From an uncultured bacterium (GTDB taxonomy: Bacteria; Desulfobacterota; Desulfovibrionia; Desulfovibrionales; Desulfovibrionaceae): a stretch of DNA of 13,102 bases. Made by a program: the position numbers and the translations under genes. The DNA lies in assembly GCA_905215675.1 (NCBI GenBank), contig CAJMRA010000026.1, positions 1 to 13,102 of the forward strand. Direction: 5' to 3'. The notes below the pieces were generated by a model. The model had not been told where the DNA came from, did not search any database, and saw only the letters and a program-made list of their open reading frames with translations. Shown piece by piece: positions 13,025-13,102 of this stretch (position 1 is the stretch's first letter; each line of letters begins with the position of its first letter).

Positions 13025-13102
13025 CCTTTTTCAAAGGTAAAACGCTCTATGCGCGGGTTTTGGGGAGGATGGGGGAGTTTGAGGGGGAAGGAACCCCTTT
13101 TT
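13025..13102. repeat. Partial repeat end plus G-tract element, cut by the window edge (copy F)
   Basis: CCTTT-TTC-AAAGG followed by an end resembling copy D (AAAACGCTCTA, 13039-13049), without the left arm of the stem. Then comes a G-tract stretch (13057-13090) matching the minus strand of 11577-11609, and GAAGGAACCCCTTTTT at the edge. The order repeat end, GCTCTATGCGCG, G-tract is the same as in copy C on the opposite strand, so the two repeat types travel as a compound unit. Confidence 0.6.

Noticed and set aside
12825..13034. A 69-codon minus-strand frame whose TGA stop falls at the edge of repeat copy D, as with the real gene ends.
   Set aside because: Its only start is a TTG inside a repeat hairpin, no ribosome site is visible, it runs through the 15-bp stem, and the product has no family resemblance. 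It could be the remnant of a gene, but there is not enough support to annotate it.

Overview
The window is high-GC bacterial chromosome with ten protein genes, all on the minus strand. It fits a Desulfovibrio-like sulfate reducer (Desulfovibrionaceae). The main argument is the lactate-oxidation set: a GlcD/GlcF-type D-lactate (or glycolate) dehydrogenase pair next to LutC and a fused LutB-LutA protein. This gene set and the fusion are known from the organic-acid oxidation region of Desulfovibrio vulgaris. The genus is inferred; there is no 16S or other marker gene here.

In order of transcription (right to left): (1) 12.7-11.7 kb, a lipoate-protein ligase; (2) 11.3-6.6 kb, the glycine cleavage genes gcvT, gcvH, gcvPA and gcvPB, whose H protein is the expected substrate of the ligase; (3) 6.4-6.0 kb, a single EVE-domain protein; (4) 5.7-0.13 kb, a lactate operon glcD-glcF-lutC-lutBA with a recognisable promoter region upstream and a strong intrinsic terminator at the end. 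The L protein of glycine cleavage, lactate permease, pta and ackA are not in the window.

The two halves work separately. GcvPA/PB decarboxylate glycine and pass aminomethyl to lipoyl-GcvH, GcvT gives methylene-tetrahydrofolate and ammonia, and LplA loads lipoate on GcvH. GlcD/GlcF and LutC/LutBA are two independent lactate dehydrogenases that would feed pyruvate and electrons into the membrane quinone pool or another carrier.

The most unusual content is non-coding. A family of palindromic repeats fills the gaps of the lplA-gcv half. Four genes (lplA, gcvT, gcvH, gcvPB) end in a TAG stop codon that is itself the first three bases of the repeat hexamer TAGAGC. The terminal hairpin keeps its pairing between copies by compensatory changes, and one copy is a 52-bp internal deletion of another. 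A second family of G-tract hairpins sits at both window edges and after lplA. The gcvH-gcvPA gap is a very GC-rich run of five hairpins. The coding genes are conventional; I see no defence, CRISPR, phage or transposase genes.
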